Source: Magicicada septendecula (taxonomy: Eukaryota > Arthropoda > Insecta > Hemiptera > Cicadidae). From it: a stretch of 64,000 nucleotides of DNA. Position numbers and translations under genes: made by a program. The stretch spans positions 401,217,469 through 401,281,468 of the forward strand of contig CM068371.1 of the NCBI GenBank assembly GCA_034769895.1, in the 5' to 3' direction. The notes below the pieces were generated by a model that was not told the origin of the DNA, made no database searches, and saw only the letters and a program-made list of their open reading frames with translations. Below are positions 32,215-44,600 of this stretch, piece by piece (positions within the stretch are counted from its first letter, which is position 1; each line of letters opens with the position of its first letter).

Positions 32215-32740
32215 CTTACTAACCTGACACCCATCTCTATTAAAACATCTATCAAAACACTCTAACCCCAACTTATCATTAAACTCAAATCGCCACCTTC
32301 TCTCAATATATAAAAAATTCTCTAACCCTTTGTACTTAGGATACGTGTTTCCCCCCCAAAAAAACTCATTTCCCTTATCTGGCCCCTGGATTCTACCTAA
32401 GGCGACCCCGTTCCCACTAAATCGTTCCCATCCCGTCCCAACTTATCATTATGTTGCGGACTCCTACATTACACTACCCCCTACTACAAAATTGCCATCC
32501 CCAAAATCTCAATCTTATTACCTCACTTCAAATACAACAAAATAACAACATCAATTATAAACATCAACATATCACTCAAAACTCTACATATATTCTCCAC
32601 ATAACTACTGTGTCAACATCAATACTTCTCAAAACTCTATAATATACATTAACTCAAAACAACATTACATTATCTTCATCTCTACTATTTCTTTAACTTT
32701 GACTTCAACTTGGACAGATCTACATGTCCCACCAAATATT
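32215..32740 (-). pseudogene. Decayed protease-RT pol fragment in C2
   Basis: This second fossil pol copy within the chimera is closer to those in A and B than to the C1 copy: CTTTGTACTTAGGATACG, TTATGTTGCGGACTCC, CTACTACAAAATTGCC and GGACAGATCTACATGTCCC are shared with A and B. It is non-coding. Confidence 0.55.
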
Positions 32741-33478
32741 CATCACCCCAAAACTATCTTTGATTAGCTTTCACAATTATTACTTTATTTCTCATTTTAT
32801 TAAATTACCTTTCTCATTACTTTAAATAGCATCGGTAATACATTGAAACATTACATTAAACATTAATTACCTGGAACAATTACAACCAATATACCAGTGA
32901 CATCTTATTGCTGATCAGCTGATCTCCTAACACTGTGAAAACACATCTCATACTTGAACAAATTACATGAAATATATATATATATTTATCAGTACTTACG
33001 TCTACCCTCATTGTTTCCCCTCTTTCTGATTCTGATACTTTGTGTTAACCGCCCGCCAGACGATTTAATTATTGGCTTAGTTAAAAAAAAATACACACAT
33101 TATATAAAACATATACTTTGCATCAACTATCATATCTAACCTACTAAAATATAATATTACCTTTAAAAAATTATACAATGAACACCTTATAGTGAACGTA
33201 TGAGCAGCTAGTTATTTAAACAGAGCACAAGCATTTTATTGGATCAAAATTGGAGTTAGCAATCTTTATGTTATCAAATTTAAATTCGTGACTCCTCTGA
33301 GCCACCTCCCATCCACACACTCTATTGCAAATTATGTAAGACTGTGGCGCCCCCTCGCTTTCACAAAGACGGCATATTTTGGAGTAGTTTGAACTCTCCG
33401 TGTCTTTGCTTCGGCAGTTACATTTAACGTCTGAATATCAACATATTCTTGTCTATAGTTAAACGCCCTTAAAAGGGT

Positions 33479-33674
33479 CTACCACCTGGCCTTGCTGTTC
33501 CTACTCGAACAGAGTGGTAGCCGCTGTTCCATAGTGCCTGGATTTCCCCTAATGTCACCCCCCATTTAATTTCTACTATATACCAATTTCAAGTCAGCAA
33601 TGGTCAAGGGACTTGGTATGACCATAGCTAACCGCTAGCCAAATCCACGATTAGTGCTGGTAAGGCAGTAATCG
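33479..33674 (-). ncRNA. C2 3' UTR hairpin cluster
   Basis: The outer stem CTACCAC/GTGGTAG (33479-33485 with 33514-33520) is a full compensatory version of A's CTGCCAC/GTGGCAG and encloses CTGTTC/GAACAG. It is followed by ATGGTC/GACCAT (near 33599-33636) and by CGATTA/TAATCG (33648-33653 with 33669-33674) around the GGTAAGG loop. 33675-34718 is AT-rich with no gene. Confidence 0.6.
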
Positions 33675-34718
33675 CCCGAAAAGTCGGGGAAATCTAATTT
33701 CATTTCATTGCCTGCTCTACTTCATCATTAGTATGTGTGACACGATCGTCTATCAGTGTGCAAATTGAGTTTACACGAAAAAGGTGTCGCACATTTTCAC
33801 CATTTTCGCCTCCGATGCAGGTAACACTCTTTGTTACCCCCAACCCATTTCGCTATCTACGAGAGCACAGGCCACCCCCGCAACAGCAACTTAATAACTA
33901 ACTAATTAAAATTTTTGTATACATTCTAAGATAATATTTGCATCAATAATCATTTAACTCATTCAAACTTTTCTACCATTGAACTTTCTTAAAATTTTCA
34001 AAATTTATTCATAATTAGTATATATCATTTTCCAGTTATTATTAAAAATTTTTAATTATCCTTTTTTTTTTTATCTAACACAATTATTTCAAAACATCTT
34101 ATTTTAGAACAAAAATCCTTTTATCTAGGTTACAGCTGTAAACATTTTTATTATCCATGATTTGTACTATAAAAGTTCTATACTTACATTCCATTTAACA
34201 TGGTATACACATAACATCTACCCCCTACACCCCAATACTTTCACCTCACCTCTGAAACATTTAACACAAACATTAATTTAAACCAAACAATTTAGCCATC
34301 TATTACCAAATTCATCTCTCATAAAATAATTTGAATTCATTAAAAAATTTAATTATACAACATTTAAATAATCAATCAAAATATTTAACATGTATCAAAT
34401 TGTTTCAATTAATTTAATTATTAACAATACAGAATTCATTACCATCAACACAATTGCAATTCTCTGATTACTGTTTTCAAAATTTATTCTGTTTATTTAT
34501 TTAAATTGCCAAATATTAATCTTATTATTACAACAATTATCTACCTACATACACTGTTCACTTAACCCTTTACAACACATACAATTGAATTCACTACATA
34601 TTTATTTACAAATCTGATTCATTATTTATTCAGTTATCATATTTCAATGTCCAAGTCAGCTAAGTTAAAACCCATAAAACAAACAAATATTTACTACTGT
34701 CTTTTATTGTTTTATAGT

Positions 34719-35435
34719 TTAGCCTCCATCGTCATAGATAAGTCTTGGTTTTATACCACACTGTTCATTTTTATTGACAAACAAATGATTACTTTGTGTG
34801 TCATAACTAGAACAACCAAATTCACTCATTTTACCAAAATGCTCATTAAACCAGTCAACGTTAGGTATCCTTGTTAAGTCTCCGTCATTAAATGCATTCA
34901 TTATCGGGTTAATTACTTTTGTCAAATCATTATAGTCATTATTATTCAAATATACTTTTAAACTTTCTTTCCATTCGTCATAGTTTCTCTTCACATTATA
35001 CAATTCTGTTACTTTCTCCACATACAATTCTCTGTTTAACTCTCTCTCATCACCACACCCCATCACACTCTCACAATCATTCCGGACAGAGGGTACAAAA
35101 TTACACAACAAATATAAACAACTCCAATCGTCTACTACTATGGGACTCTTGCCCTTCAACAACAACACTTGTGAACTCATTAAATCATCATAAACATCAA
35201 CAATAAGGGGAAAATTTACCCTCTGTCCCCACTCTACCACAACATTATTTTTCCTCTCTCTCTCTAACTCATACACACACATTAACATTTCATTATCACT
35301 ACATTCCACCAACTCATCAGTACTCTCAGCTACTACGTTTTCAATTATATCATCGTCATCATTTGTTAGCTCTTTATCTAATATCATATTTTTGCACGTG
35401 TCACTACAATTTTCATTTGTTTTATTATCTCCCAT
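34719..35435 (-). CDS. C2 unrecognised ORF shared with element E
   Basis: A 238-aa open frame with no family I recognise and no RT, integrase or zinc-finger motif. It is acidic at the start (DDDDIIENVV), then VVVEWGQRVNFPLIVDV, a Cys-containing middle (WSCLYLLCNF), ELYNVKRNYDEW, and the terminus KPRLIYDDGG. Element E encodes matching segments (FVEWMQGVNFSLDIV, FKVKRNYTEF, IRLLFNDGG) in the same order and place. It lies where gag C-terminus and pol should be. It follows the gag-like frame 35445-35861 in the same reading frame after one TAG codon, and E is open across that point, so the ancestral product was probably one Gag-N fusion protein. The role is unknown. Confidence 0.65.
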   Translation of the reverse strand: MGDNKTNENCSDTCKNMILDKELTNDDDDIIENVVAESTDELVECSDNEMLMCVYELERERKNNVVVEWGQRVNFPLIVDVYDDLMSSQVLLLKGKSPIVVDDWSCLYLLCNFVPSVRNDCESVMGCGDERELNRELYVEKVTELYNVKRNYDEWKESLKVYLNNNDYNDLTKVINPIMNAFNDGDLTRIPNVDWFNEHFGKMSEFGCSSYDTQSNHLFVNKNEQCGIKPRLIYDDGG

Positions 35436-35444
35436 ACATACACA

Positions 35445-35861
35445 CTATCTTGACTCCTTTGCTTCTCTACATATTTCGTTCAACTTACTCTCAAGACTAC
35501 CCAGTGAATTAGTTAATACATCAAACTTAGCATCATTTATGTCAAAACGACTATTCATGTCGCTACTTATTACATTGAATTTGGTCTCAAAAATTTTTTC
35601 GTTATTGTCAAAACGTTTATTTAATTCTTTAAATTGATTCAACATAATATTCATCATATCATTATCCATCTTATTGTATTTTGTTGAAGTCGGGGTTACT
35701 TGAATCCCCGAATCTTCAGTTACATTACTCTGATCTGTTACACTTATTTCTGTTTCATTCTGACTCGCCTTTGGAGTCGAATGTGTCTCCAAATTACTCA
35801 TGTTTAAGTCGTCAAAATTTTAGACACTATTTTTATTTACTTTATTCTCGTTATCTGACAT
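35445..35861 (-). pseudogene. C2 Gag-like N-terminal coiled-coil segment
   Basis: The ATG homologous to the Gag start is at 35861-35859. After 13 codons there is an in-frame TAA (35822-35820), then an open stretch from an ATG at 35801 for 118 codons to a TAG (35447-35445). The protein has the motifs of D Gag's N-terminus (HSTPKASQNE, VTEDSGIQVTPTS) and a short coiled coil with FDI/FDV repeats. The capsid and zinc-finger parts are absent. The downstream ORF continues in the same frame. Confidence 0.7.
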
Positions 35862-36043
35862 TTTTTTATAATTGATATTCAAATATTTTAATTAATCCAA
35901 TTAATTAATTTAATTAATTTTTTGTCATGTACTTTCTATGTTACTTTCTCATGTTAACTTTGCGTAACCTAACACATGTTTGTATCTTTATTGTAGGTGC
36001 AGTTTTTACTTAATTTTTTAAATTCATAAAAACTGTCTCTGTA

Positions 36044-36053
36044 TCGGAAGCCA
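36044..36053 (-). other. C2 primer-binding site (TGGCTTCCGA)
   Basis: Sense TGGCTTCCGA starts two bases from the LTR edge, the same variant as element A. The leader 35862-36043 contains no gene. Confidence 0.6.
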
Positions 36054-36055
36054 CT

Positions 36056-37259
36056 TGTGATATTCTAATAATATTACACTCTTCAAATCTATAAAATACA
36101 AAAAAAAATACAATTTATTCTCACCTACCTGTAAAGGTTCTTTCTCTGGGTCCAGGATTCTGCTCGCACGAATGTCGGATACAAACATGTGTTACAGGTT
36201 TGTGCAATAATTAACTATACTCATTCTTGGAAGAGAATTAATATTTTTTATTTAATAATCAAAAGTGGTGAATTTATAAGTTGTTCTCCAAATAGACTGT
36301 TTTACATGTTTTCAAAGGTTGTGCCACTCTTACATCTTGCTTTCTATGCTTACATCCTATTACTTACAACTTTAAGATAGCCCAGCCTGCTTTACATACT
36401 CACTCACAGACATTATTTTAAGAAAGCTTCATTTTCTAAACCCCAAATACCCTTAACATTTTATAATAAAGCCCCAGCCCTTACACTTTTATTCGAATGA
36501 AAAACCGCCGGCAACGTGGTTCGCGCGCGCACTCATCGTTCTGGTAAATTTATTATTTTTTACTGTCCGAAAATTATAAAATTACATTCTCTAACATTTA
36601 ACTCGACCGCGGTCACATAAATTTTTCTCTTATTCCACTTTTTACTGTTCAAATATGAAGTTTTGTAACGAGCCTAACTTGGCTCGGTCCGGCGCCGGAG
36701 CGATCAGTTAACAAACTGGGAGGGAAAACGTCGCAGGTGTAGCCAACGTGATCTCATACTTTTAAGGAAATCACTGCCTTGGGCTTCGTCGCAGGAGTTT
36801 CGTCCCATGCAATGCATGTAGTTGCTGGAGTGACGACAGTATACGATCTCAGTGAGGCACTGGCCGACGTCACGAGATGGGCGGCTCTTAGCTGCATTTC
36901 CTGCCGGTAGGCCAAGGAGACGGTGAATAGATTTGTTCTCCCGGCATCTTGGTTTTTTGGACGACGGCGTCACCTCGAGCGCGGACTTGTACTGTGCGTG
37001 AGTGCGTGGTCACACTTATGCAAAGTTCTGAGAAATTTAGGGTAGTGCAAATTCCTTGCCTGGTTACACAACAGAAACTGCGTCTTGCTGCTTTGTTCTC
37101 AACACCGTTCTACTTGCCACGTGGTCTGTTACAATGGAATTAATGTTTGTCGGAAAATAAAACTTTCACAATATTTTTATAAAGCCCCAAAAATGAAATA
37201 AATAAAATACAAATGCCCCATACCCGCAATAAATGAAATGACCCAATTTTGACACGTTA
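36056..37259 (-). repeat. C2 5' LTR
   Basis: Sense ends are TGTAACGTG (37259) and GAATATCACA (36056). It contains the 12-bp palindrome TCCGGCGCCGGA (36688-36699). Its inner edge and primer site resemble A's. It abuts the Asn-codon repeat of element F gag on the right, so C2 was inserted in F. The four bases after the LTR (TGAT) do not match those before C1 (CATG), as expected if the ends come from two insertions. Confidence 0.75.
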
Positions 37260-37556
37260 CATGATAATAATAATAATAATTACAATAATAATTATAGGGG
37301 CAACCACGCTTCAAATAACTATCGAGCGAATTTTATACTCCGAAACTATGATTCCCAAATCTACAATTGTCGTTACCCAAGGGAGACTGATCGAAATGGA
37401 TATTCTCGCAGTGAGGAGAGACAGAGTGAGGTGAACAACAATTATGAACAGTTAAGAAATAGAGAGCAACATAGTTCCCTTTCTCAGTCAGAAAATAGTC
37501 AACAGGAAGGAAGGAGAGAGGAGAGAGTAACCATAAATGAAAATCAGGAAAACTAG
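37260..37556 (+). pseudogene. Element F Gag C-terminal fragment (plus strand)
   Basis: Open in the frame starting with an AAT repeat (poly-Asn), followed by YRGNHASNNYRANF, Arg- and Ser-rich sequence, and a stop TAG at 37554 in the context GGAAAAC-TAG. The Asn run and the recoding site are shared with A, B and D, so F is another member of the group in the opposite orientation. No C4 finger is seen in what remains. The upstream part of gag is missing because C2 lies there, and no F sequence is recognisable left of C1. Confidence 0.6.
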
Positions 37557-37564
37557 AGAAGACT

Positions 37565-37721
37565 ATGAGTGAGTGCAGTGGTCAACCACAGTCAAATAGC
37601 CGATCACTGTCTTGGATAACCAGTTTAGGTCAGGATTTTATGGACCACGAGAGAATCAATAAAAATGTAATTGAAAGTGATGTAGTGTCTATTACCGGTC
37701 AATATGGGAAAACCAATCAAT
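37565..37721 (+). pseudogene. Element F Pol start, interrupted by D
   Basis: The ATG at 37565 is 11 nt past the first base of the gag stop codon, in the -1 frame, the same geometry as in A and B. The frame runs MSECSGQP...VVSITGQYGK up to the D insertion at 37722. The 4-bp CAAT before D is repeated after D. Coding resumes there in frame with FFIIDTGAEIS. Confidence 0.65.
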
Positions 37722-38819
37722 TGAAACAATATTAATTTGTTCAAATATATATATTATCTTACTCTTACCTTCGAGTTTGGGATCCAAAGTCATTCAGACA
37801 AAACTGCTGCAGAAAGGATTATTTGGATTTGATATGTTCAAAGATCAAATACACAGTTTGTGCTAAAACAAATTGCCTCTGGTTTATTATGCAAAATAAC
37901 TACTTCGTCTCTCTTTCATGACATTTAGATTAAATACTTGTTGAATGAGTGAAAATCAAACAAAGTGACAAAATGAATATTTCTTAATGAACTAGCTTAT
38001 GACAACTATGGTATACCACAACTATTTATGATTTGCAATGAACCAATACGTGATTTAGCTACACACTCACACACATTCGTTCTTTGATTTTGTCGTTCTA
38101 TTTAAACCCCACTTCGAGATCTCTGATGTACATTTTAGATTTACAATTTATTTATGTTGAATTATACTCTGGGGAAAAAGGTAAAATAATCTTGGTTAAA
38201 ACTCAGTTAATACTTAACGTCTGAAGAACTCCGCTGATTTGCACCTCTGCTGTGAATGCACTGTTTAACACACCATAATTTAGTTTTGACACTGTTTAAC
38301 CGCGGTACTGTTATTGATTATTTCATATTAGGTTGATGCGCCACTATTATTTTAATCCACTTTAAAATAACATTTCTTTTTATTTTGTCGGCTGACATAA
38401 TTTTTCGAACACTTAGCTCGTTTAGGTTGACCGCGCGGTCATGAGTTGCAAATGTAACTGGCGTTAGTTCGCAAAAGCTGAACATACAGAGCTGGTCACG
38501 TGATCTTGAGTCTGCTCTCCCATTGGTGTTGTTAAAAGGGCGCTATAACTTCAGCATAGGATTTAGCAATATTTTGCCGCCTGGCGCAATGTGCAGTTAC
38601 ATTGCTTTCTTTCGTGATTCACGGCTGATGCGAAGTTAGGTGTTATTTCACAATCGGTCTACGTTGCTTGAGTACGGAGACAAGACATAGGCGTTTGGTT
38701 TTGTAATAAACACAGCCTATCTGGTTGACTAACTCGGGGTTCTACAAGGGTGGACAATGACTGCATAGAAAATATAAATTTTAAAATGTTATCTTGGCCC
38801 TATAATCTCTACCGTTACA
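37722..38819 (-). repeat. Element D 3' LTR
   Basis: Sense ends are TGTAACGGTAG and TTGTTTCA. It contains the 14-bp palindrome TGACCGCGCGGTCA (38428-38441). It pairs with 47091-48186. Confidence 0.92.
38428..38441. promoter_or_regulatory. GC palindrome in D LTR
   Basis: Perfect 14-bp palindrome TGACCGCGCGGTCA, repeated at 47795-47808 in the other LTR. It sits at the LTR position where the other subfamilies have different GC palindromes. Confidence 0.5.
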
Positions 38820-41687
38820 ATACCCCCCCCATAAGAGATTGAAAGCCGAAGCGTTCAAACTCTTATTGCCTAAACCCTAAGAGGATCAGTGAGGATATGG
38901 CACCGCAACCCCCCTGAACACTCTACTAAAATCATGGGTTCTTACCCCCCTAGTCTGGCGACTGCGGCGGCACCCATCCGATCTTACGGGACTTCTCTAC
39001 TCGAGATCCCACCACCATAAGTTCGGACCGATACCCACCACAGTATCGCCTGGCTTTATAACATGTAATTAAAAAATCAACAAGCGGCCCTCCATCACGC
39101 CATATCCCACAACTGATTTGTTTCCTCTTAGCCATACTGGTTCATTGACAACGTACTGGCTCATTTTATATTATGGACCCTAAAAATAGTGTTAATAAAA
39201 CAATATAGGTTTACAGTGGTACACATAAATTCCAGTTAAATTGAATAATATTCCCCGTACAATATTGCCCAGCCAAAATGACACATTACAAGATTACATT
39301 AACTTACAGTAATCGTACCTAAAATACAAATTATGTCCTTATTTGCCTACTCATATCTATATAAAATAAACAATTTTTTTTTTTTTTTTTACTACCCCTC
39401 CTTTTATCTCTTAACCCCTGATACCCGTTACATTCTACTGTGTGCAGCACTAGACTTCTTGGCCCTCGCAGACCTCAATCTAGCCGTTATCACATCCCCC
39501 TCGTGACCTGTAACTGGGTCACCTCCCATCCACACTCACTATTACCCCCCTAGACTGTAGCGTCTAGTTGCTTTCACAAGGACTGATGCGGAAGGGGTGG
39601 ACATTTTTTATTTTATTCCACCCCATCCTTGCTTCGGCGTTACAATAAAATTCGGTATTACACCTACTAGTTTTTAATTATACACCCCTAATGGACTACC
39701 ACCCCTATCTGGGTGAAAATAGACCTGTTCCAAAATTAGGTAGATTCCCAAAAAAATAACCCCCCTACTAAATCTAACAAACCACCGGGTTAACAAAATA
39801 AAACAAACCACAAGCCGGTTATATCTAGTAAAATTCATGATTTGCCACAATTAACTACTTTCACGGTCATGATCCGGTGAGGTCATGGCCGCACTTAGGT
39901 GGGGAATCTACAGTTAAAACATAAAACCTAGATTGTCATTAATAAAATTTACATGAGCAGTAATATACACTCCTAAGTTTCTCAAACATTTTTGATGGCG
40001 TTCACCCAACATTTCCTTCAAGTTCCCATTTAAATAAAGTACATATTTAACAATTACATTTGAAATTTGAATCAGAATAAATTTAAATTTATTATTAAAA
40101 TCATCCTTCCAATTAATTTAATTTTATTTAATTTCTCAAACTCTAAGTTACAGGAATTACCTCATGATTATTTTGTCTGTAAAAATTTAATTTCAATTCT
40201 TTTATGTCACAATAAGGTTTTACTCAAGATACTGATTCGACAAGCTACAACAGTTATCAGATTCCACACCTGGCTATGCACATTAGTCAAAACATTCAAC
40301 ACACCCGTTTACATAAACAATGGTCTGCAAGACTTGTTTTATAAGCACTGTTATAAACACTCCCACAGTCTAAACATTCTGGTTACATCATGTACTCTGG
40401 CATATATACTTCCTGCAAAATTTTTATTTCGATAAATCTTTTTGTTAACATCTCTATCAGCTGGTACCAATTCAGATCAGACTTAATTTTACTTCATTAA
40501 TAAAATTGGCCCTTTTAAATTATTTGTTTAACTAAAAAAAATGCTTTAATAATCTCCACTCAAACAGTTTAACTTTAATTACAGCTGTATGAAGTTAATG
40601 TATAAAATATATAAAATTACAATTTCAATTTGAATCAAAATGAATTTAAACACAGCACTAACATTTACGATATTAAGTTACTCCAGGGACAGCTACAATT
40701 CAATTTCATCTCTTCGTACATTCAAAACAATTTCCATTACTTTAATTACATTTATCAAAAAGATTCTAATTAGTCTAGCATTTCAGTTTTTCTTAATACT
40801 TCAATAAATTTTACAAACATTCCATCATTTGTTTCAAATCTCTCTTTAAATTCCTCCACCATCACATTCTTACTACCATTATCCCCTACTCATAACCTAA
40901 CATAGCAGGTACCACAAAATAATAATTAAACCTTTTGGTTACATAGTTTTTGCTGTAAAATATTTTCCAAAATTATTTTTTCCTTAATTACCTGCAAATA
41001 GGTTATATGTTACATGTACAGAATTATGGTATATAGGGATGCTATTGAAGGCAAACAGAACCCCTATCCTTGACGGTGAAAAGCCACCCTTCTACAAACC
41101 TCAAAATCCTTATCTGCCCCCTATTTCTGAAAATAACAAACAAACCACAACCACTAATCTACAACCCCATCCTTATATACAATAATTCTATTAGATTATA
41201 CAGAAATTTATTATTTCGGTTGTCTACTCAGCCACAAAACCTCTCTACCAACTCTCTAATTAAGGGATGAGTTTACAATTCATAAATAACGCCAGTTTAT
41301 TTAATTTTGAGGATTACCCTAATGTATTGTTTAGAATTAAGGCAATCAAATGGTTCGAAAAAGTGTGCCAATTTGTGTAACTATTATTATGTTTTCTCTA
41401 AGGGGGGGGTTAAGGAAATCGGGAAGATAAAAGGGTAAGGATCATTAAAAGGTCAAGAACTAGGACTAAAGGTAAGGACAAAGCTTCCTCCGGGAATAAG
41501 AGTAAATGGAGAAAACCAAGGCTCGCGTGGGCAGGGGCGCGTCCCTGAAATAGATGAACCCCACTGGGACAAGTGGGGAACATCTACCCGCTACCACTTA
41601 CTGTTTTATATTATTTATAATTGTTTATAATTATTTAACTATGGATTTATTATAGTTATTTAGTTATATTTAATTACAAAATTTATT
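38820..41687 (-). other. Element D 3' non-coding region
   Basis: The polypurine tract (38820-38830) and a hairpin with the UUCG loop (38831-38867; ATAAGAG/CTCTTAT stem) are followed by the conserved 3' domain (to about 39075: GGATCAGTGAGG, GGGACTTCTCTACTCGAGATCCC). Then come a T-tract (39369-39390) and a hairpin CGGTCATGA/TCATGGCCG around CCGGTGAGG (39864-39891). 39950-41687 is AT-rich with no credible gene; the 40067-40435 plus-strand ORF looks accidental. I did not find the fossil pol fragment in D. Confidence 0.7.
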
Positions 41688-44600
41688 TTATTTTAGCCAA
41701 TACTTTTTTAAATTGGTGGCATTATGGGTACCCACTATTTCCCCAGTCATTTGATTTCGTAAAATGTAGGCATTATCCATTTTAATTTCAACAACTTCAT
41801 ACGGTCCCTCATACAGCAAAAAGAATTTTTTAATCTCTTTATCCTGTGCACTTGATAAATCGTGTCTTCTCACTAATACCAGCTGACCTATTTCGTACTT
41901 AACCCACTTACCTTTGGCATCATGAAGCCGTTTTCTTCTTTCTCCCTTGGTTAATAAGTTTTCATTTGCGAGTTGAAGTTTTACTTCCAAGTCTCGTGGG
42001 TTGCTCTCCGGTGGAAAATTGAACAGCTGTTCCAGGATCCTAGGTGGACGTTTTCCCTTGACTAGCTCGTATGGTGTGAACCCTGTTGATTCATGAGTTG
42101 TACAGTTTAACCATTCTTCAATTTTTGCCACATAGGCTGGCCATTCACTGTGTTTAGCATGGCAGTATGCCCGGAAAATTCTCCCTAACTCTCGCATGAC
42201 TCTTTCGGCTTGGTTCGACTGAGGATGATATACCGCCGTGTGTTTAGGTATGATACCTTCCCAACCCAAAGTTTGTCGCCATATTCCGCTAATAAATTGG
42301 GGTCCATGGTCAGATAATATTATTTTAGGTTTTCCGGTTTTAATCATATAATCCTTTGTTATTTTCTCACTTAATACTTTGCTAGTGGCCCTCTTTACAC
42401 TGTATAATCTTACAAATTTCGTAAATGTGTCTAGTACCACAAAAATATACATTATGCCTCCCCTTCCCTTTGGTAGAGGGCCAAACAAATCTACCGCAAC
42501 TAAATCAAAAGGCTTTTCTACTTTAATACATCTCATCTCTCCCTCTAAACGGTAATTGACTACTTTTGACTTTTGGCATAAATCGCACCCCCGGAGTAAA
42601 GTTCTAACCCTCCGTTCCATATTCTTAAATAAACATGATTCTTTTAATACATTTACACACTTCCTAGCACCAAAATGCCCATACCGAAAATGACAGTCCC
42701 ATATTATCTTATCTACCAGCCCTTCCGGTATAACTAACCTCCAATCACGCTCTCCCCCCTCTACTTTCTTAAACAAACTCCCTTGATAAATCTGGAAATA
42801 ACAGTTATACCCTGACTCATCTGAATCAGACTCTAAGCTAGTTATTATTTTATTCAATTTAGGATCTGTCCTTTGCATGCTATTAATATCTCTCAATTCT
42901 TCCCCAAACAATCTATCTTCCCTGCTAAGTCTGAAAATTTCTGTTTCTTTTAAATCCCTCCCTGTTCTCATTCCCTCTATATCTACCCTAGATAAAGTGT
43001 CAGGTATTTTGTTTTCTACCCCTTTTATATATTCCCAACTAAAATTGTACTCTTGTAAAGCTAGCACCCACCTGGTTATCCTGCTGTGTGTCAACTTACA
43101 GGTGTTTAAAAAAGACAAAGCCTTGTGGTCAGTCCGGATGATAGTGGCATTTCCCAATAAATATGTTCGGAACTTCTTTACTGCAAATACCATACTGAGG
43201 AGCTCCTTTTCTGTGGTTGTATAGTAGCGTTGTTTGTAGTTGCGTTCCGATGCTAACAACGTCCGACTGGCGAAAGCGATGGTGTGATGCTCCTTTTCGT
43301 CGTCCTCCTGGTACAGTTCTGCACCCAATGCGATGTTACTAGCATCGGTCTGTAAATAAAATGTGCGTTCAAAATTAGGGTGATTCGTCATGATCATGTT
43401 ACTAAAATGGTCCTTTATTTCGATAAACACCTCTCGTTCTCTTTCCCCCCATTTCCATTGTTTATTCTTTTGTAACACTGCGCTCAATTTTGAAGTTATA
43501 TGGGCATAGTTTTTCTGAAATTTTCTATAAAAATTACATAGCCCTAAAAAACTTTGTAACTGTTTAATATTTTGAGGTTCTGGGAATTTTAAAATTGATT
43601 CTACTTTCTCTGGGTTGGCTTTTATCCCCTCTGGTGTAATTATGAACCCTAAAAAATGTATTTCTTTCTGTAGGAATTTGGATTTCTCCCAATTGACAGT
43701 CAAACCCCCTGTACGCAATCTATCTAATACATATTCTAAATGTTCCACATGTTCAGAAAATGTTCATGATGCTATCAATATATCGTCTACATAAATCGTT
43801 AAAAAATCTAAATTCTGTGGCTGTAGTATTTCGTCTAGGCATTTTATAAAGCTGGCCACACTGGTATTCAGCCCAAAAGGTAATCGTTTAAATTGGTAAT
43901 TCTTTCCATTAAACAAAAATGCTGTGTATTTCCTGCTTTCACAGGCTAACGGGACTTGCCAGTACCCCACGGTTAAATCTAATGAGGTCATATATTTAAC
44001 TCCACTGAATTTTTGAAAGATTTCATTTATTGCTTCAGGTGACTCCCGGTCCGGGATAATTATTTGATTAATCTTACGGGCGTCTAAACATAATCTAACG
44101 CGGCCATCTTTCTTAATGACTACTACTAACGGGTTAGAGTATGGTGATACTGATCTTTCTATTATATCCCCTTCTAACATTTTATCTAATTCCGCCTGAA
44201 CCGCCCTTCTTTTTGAATAAGGTACCGGATAGCTTCTTTGTACATAGGGTGCGTGTTCCCTTACTTTTAATTCACATTCATAGTCCCTTGCCCTCCCTGG
44301 TACATCGGCAAACACTTCTCGAAAACACTCTATTACCTGCCACAACGCTTTGCGTTGAGAACCCCCTACGTCACGTCCCTCACTACAAAATTTTACCGCT
44401 CTATCCTCCCAAATTCGTTTATTTATATTACCCCCTAACTCTCCCTTTCTACATTCGTACGTATCAACTACCGTCTCTACTTTACTGGCCCGATTTAGTA
44501 TCATCTTAACTCCCGAAATTCTGACTTTATCTACTACCCGCTCAAAACTAATCTCAACTGGTTGACTTTTATTATTTAATACTAACAACCGCTTCTGGAA

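Noticed and set aside
40067-40435. 122-aa plus-strand ORF in D's 3' region
   Set aside because: Antisense to the element, hydrophobic AT-driven composition, no homologue in A, B or E.
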